From NCBI GenBank assembly GCA_040514265.1, contig JBEVCD010000037.1, positions 1 through 21,918 of the forward strand: DNA of 21,918 nt, in the 5' to 3' direction. Below are positions 21,740-21,918 of the stretch, piece by piece. The notes beneath the pieces were generated by a model. The model had not been told where the DNA came from. It made no database searches and worked only from the letters and a program-made list of their open reading frames with translations. This DNA comes from WYZ-LMO2 sp040514265. Lineage in GTDB: Archaea > Halobacteriota > Archaeoglobi > Archaeoglobales > Archaeoglobaceae. Made by a program: the position numbers and the translations under genes. The stretch's first letter is position 1. The number at the start of each line of letters is the position of its first letter.

Positions 21740-21764
21740 TTATGTGTTCGCTGTTCTGAAATTC

Positions 21765-21918
21765 CTAAGGTCGTGACTGCTGAAGCTTCTTGAGCAAAGC
21801 AGCATTTGCCGCTCCATGCACCAGCCTACCCCCATACTCTCCCGTTATCGCAAAGAAAAGCAACGCTGCTCCGAGAGCTACGATGGAGTAGTTTGTTACA
21901 GAGTGCAGAATGACGTAA
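21765..21918 (-). CDS. C-terminal end of a membrane protein (possibly DUF2231-like; 5' end outside window)
   Basis: 51 residues up to TAG 21765-21767. They start with YVILHSVTNYSIVALGAALL, then the rest of a membrane segment and FAITGEYGGRLVHGAANAAL, then a basic tail LKKLQQSRP. One transmembrane helix followed by TGEYGGRLVHG resembles the end of DUF2231-type small membrane proteins (family from memory). Too little is visible for a function. Confidence 0.5.
   Translation of the reverse strand, partial: YVILHSVTNYSIVALGAALLFFAITGEYGGRLVHGAANAALLKKLQQSRP

Noticed and set aside
1..21918. CRISPR array, insertion sequence or prophage
   Set aside because: No regularly spaced repeats, transposase or integrase text, terminal inverted repeats or target duplications were seen. 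The only tandem repeat is the two-copy 19-bp unit.

Overview
The window looks like a chromosomal segment of a hyperthermophilic euryarchaeon of the order Archaeoglobales. The signs are: a 1Fe superoxide reductase (neelaredoxin type) of the kind I know from Archaeoglobus; a subunit of formylmethanofuran dehydrogenase; a futalosine-pathway menaquinone gene; the archaeosine pair tgtA/arcS; PurP; a FilR1-type regulator; archaeal ribosomal proteins S27e and L44e; GINS; and an archaeal RecJ. GC is roughly 53% by spot counts. That would fit Geoglobus better than most Archaeoglobus species, but the genus is an inference. Most starts follow one rule: a T/A-rich TATA element centred 24-27 bp upstream of the start codon, which implies largely leaderless mRNAs. 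Genes inside operons instead have GAGGTGG-like ribosome binding sites or ATGA overlaps.

Layout. 1-1153 (+): end of fwdC, then an mqnD-like gene. 1154-1669: a gene graveyard on the minus strand with a frameshifted TorD-type chaperone remnant and a second decayed reading frame. 4159-1670 (-): tight operon of a small winged-helix protein, a radical SAM enzyme, an ASCH-HTH protein and a LysE-type exporter. It shares one AT box with the divergent tgtA-arcS operon (4210-7156, +). 7157-7376: an RNA-rich spacer with a candidate C/D box guide RNA on the minus strand and a candidate three-way-junction RNA on the plus strand, both placed correctly around one palindromic TATA element. 7377-12822 (+): ileS, superoxide reductase, purP and a FilR1-like regulator, each with its own promoter. 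12857-14356 (+): tRNA-Arg(CCG), then RecJ/GAN. 16652-14353 (-): rps27e, rpl44e, gins51, an HD-domain protein, a small RHH-like protein and ilvN. 18358-16649 (-): ilvB, preceded by a candidate branched-chain leader peptide. 18561-20740 (+): a sulfur-trafficking operon of DsrE, TusA, an SQR-like flavoprotein and DUF1641. 21918-20773 (-): a lipoprotein, a winged-helix fragment and the end of a membrane protein.

The most interesting signals are not protein genes. (i) A ten-codon reading frame, MPILALVVLF-stop, starts where transcription of ilvBN should start and has six Ile/Leu/Val codons, as expected for a branched-chain amino-acid attenuator; I know of no well-characterised case in archaea. (ii) The paired RNA candidates sit around the palindromic TATA at 7221-7235. 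(iii) A 19-bp tandem repeat lies between ilvB and dsrE. (iv) The HD-domain gene has no ordinary start codon, but it has a strong SD just before an ATA and an A-run at the frame junction.
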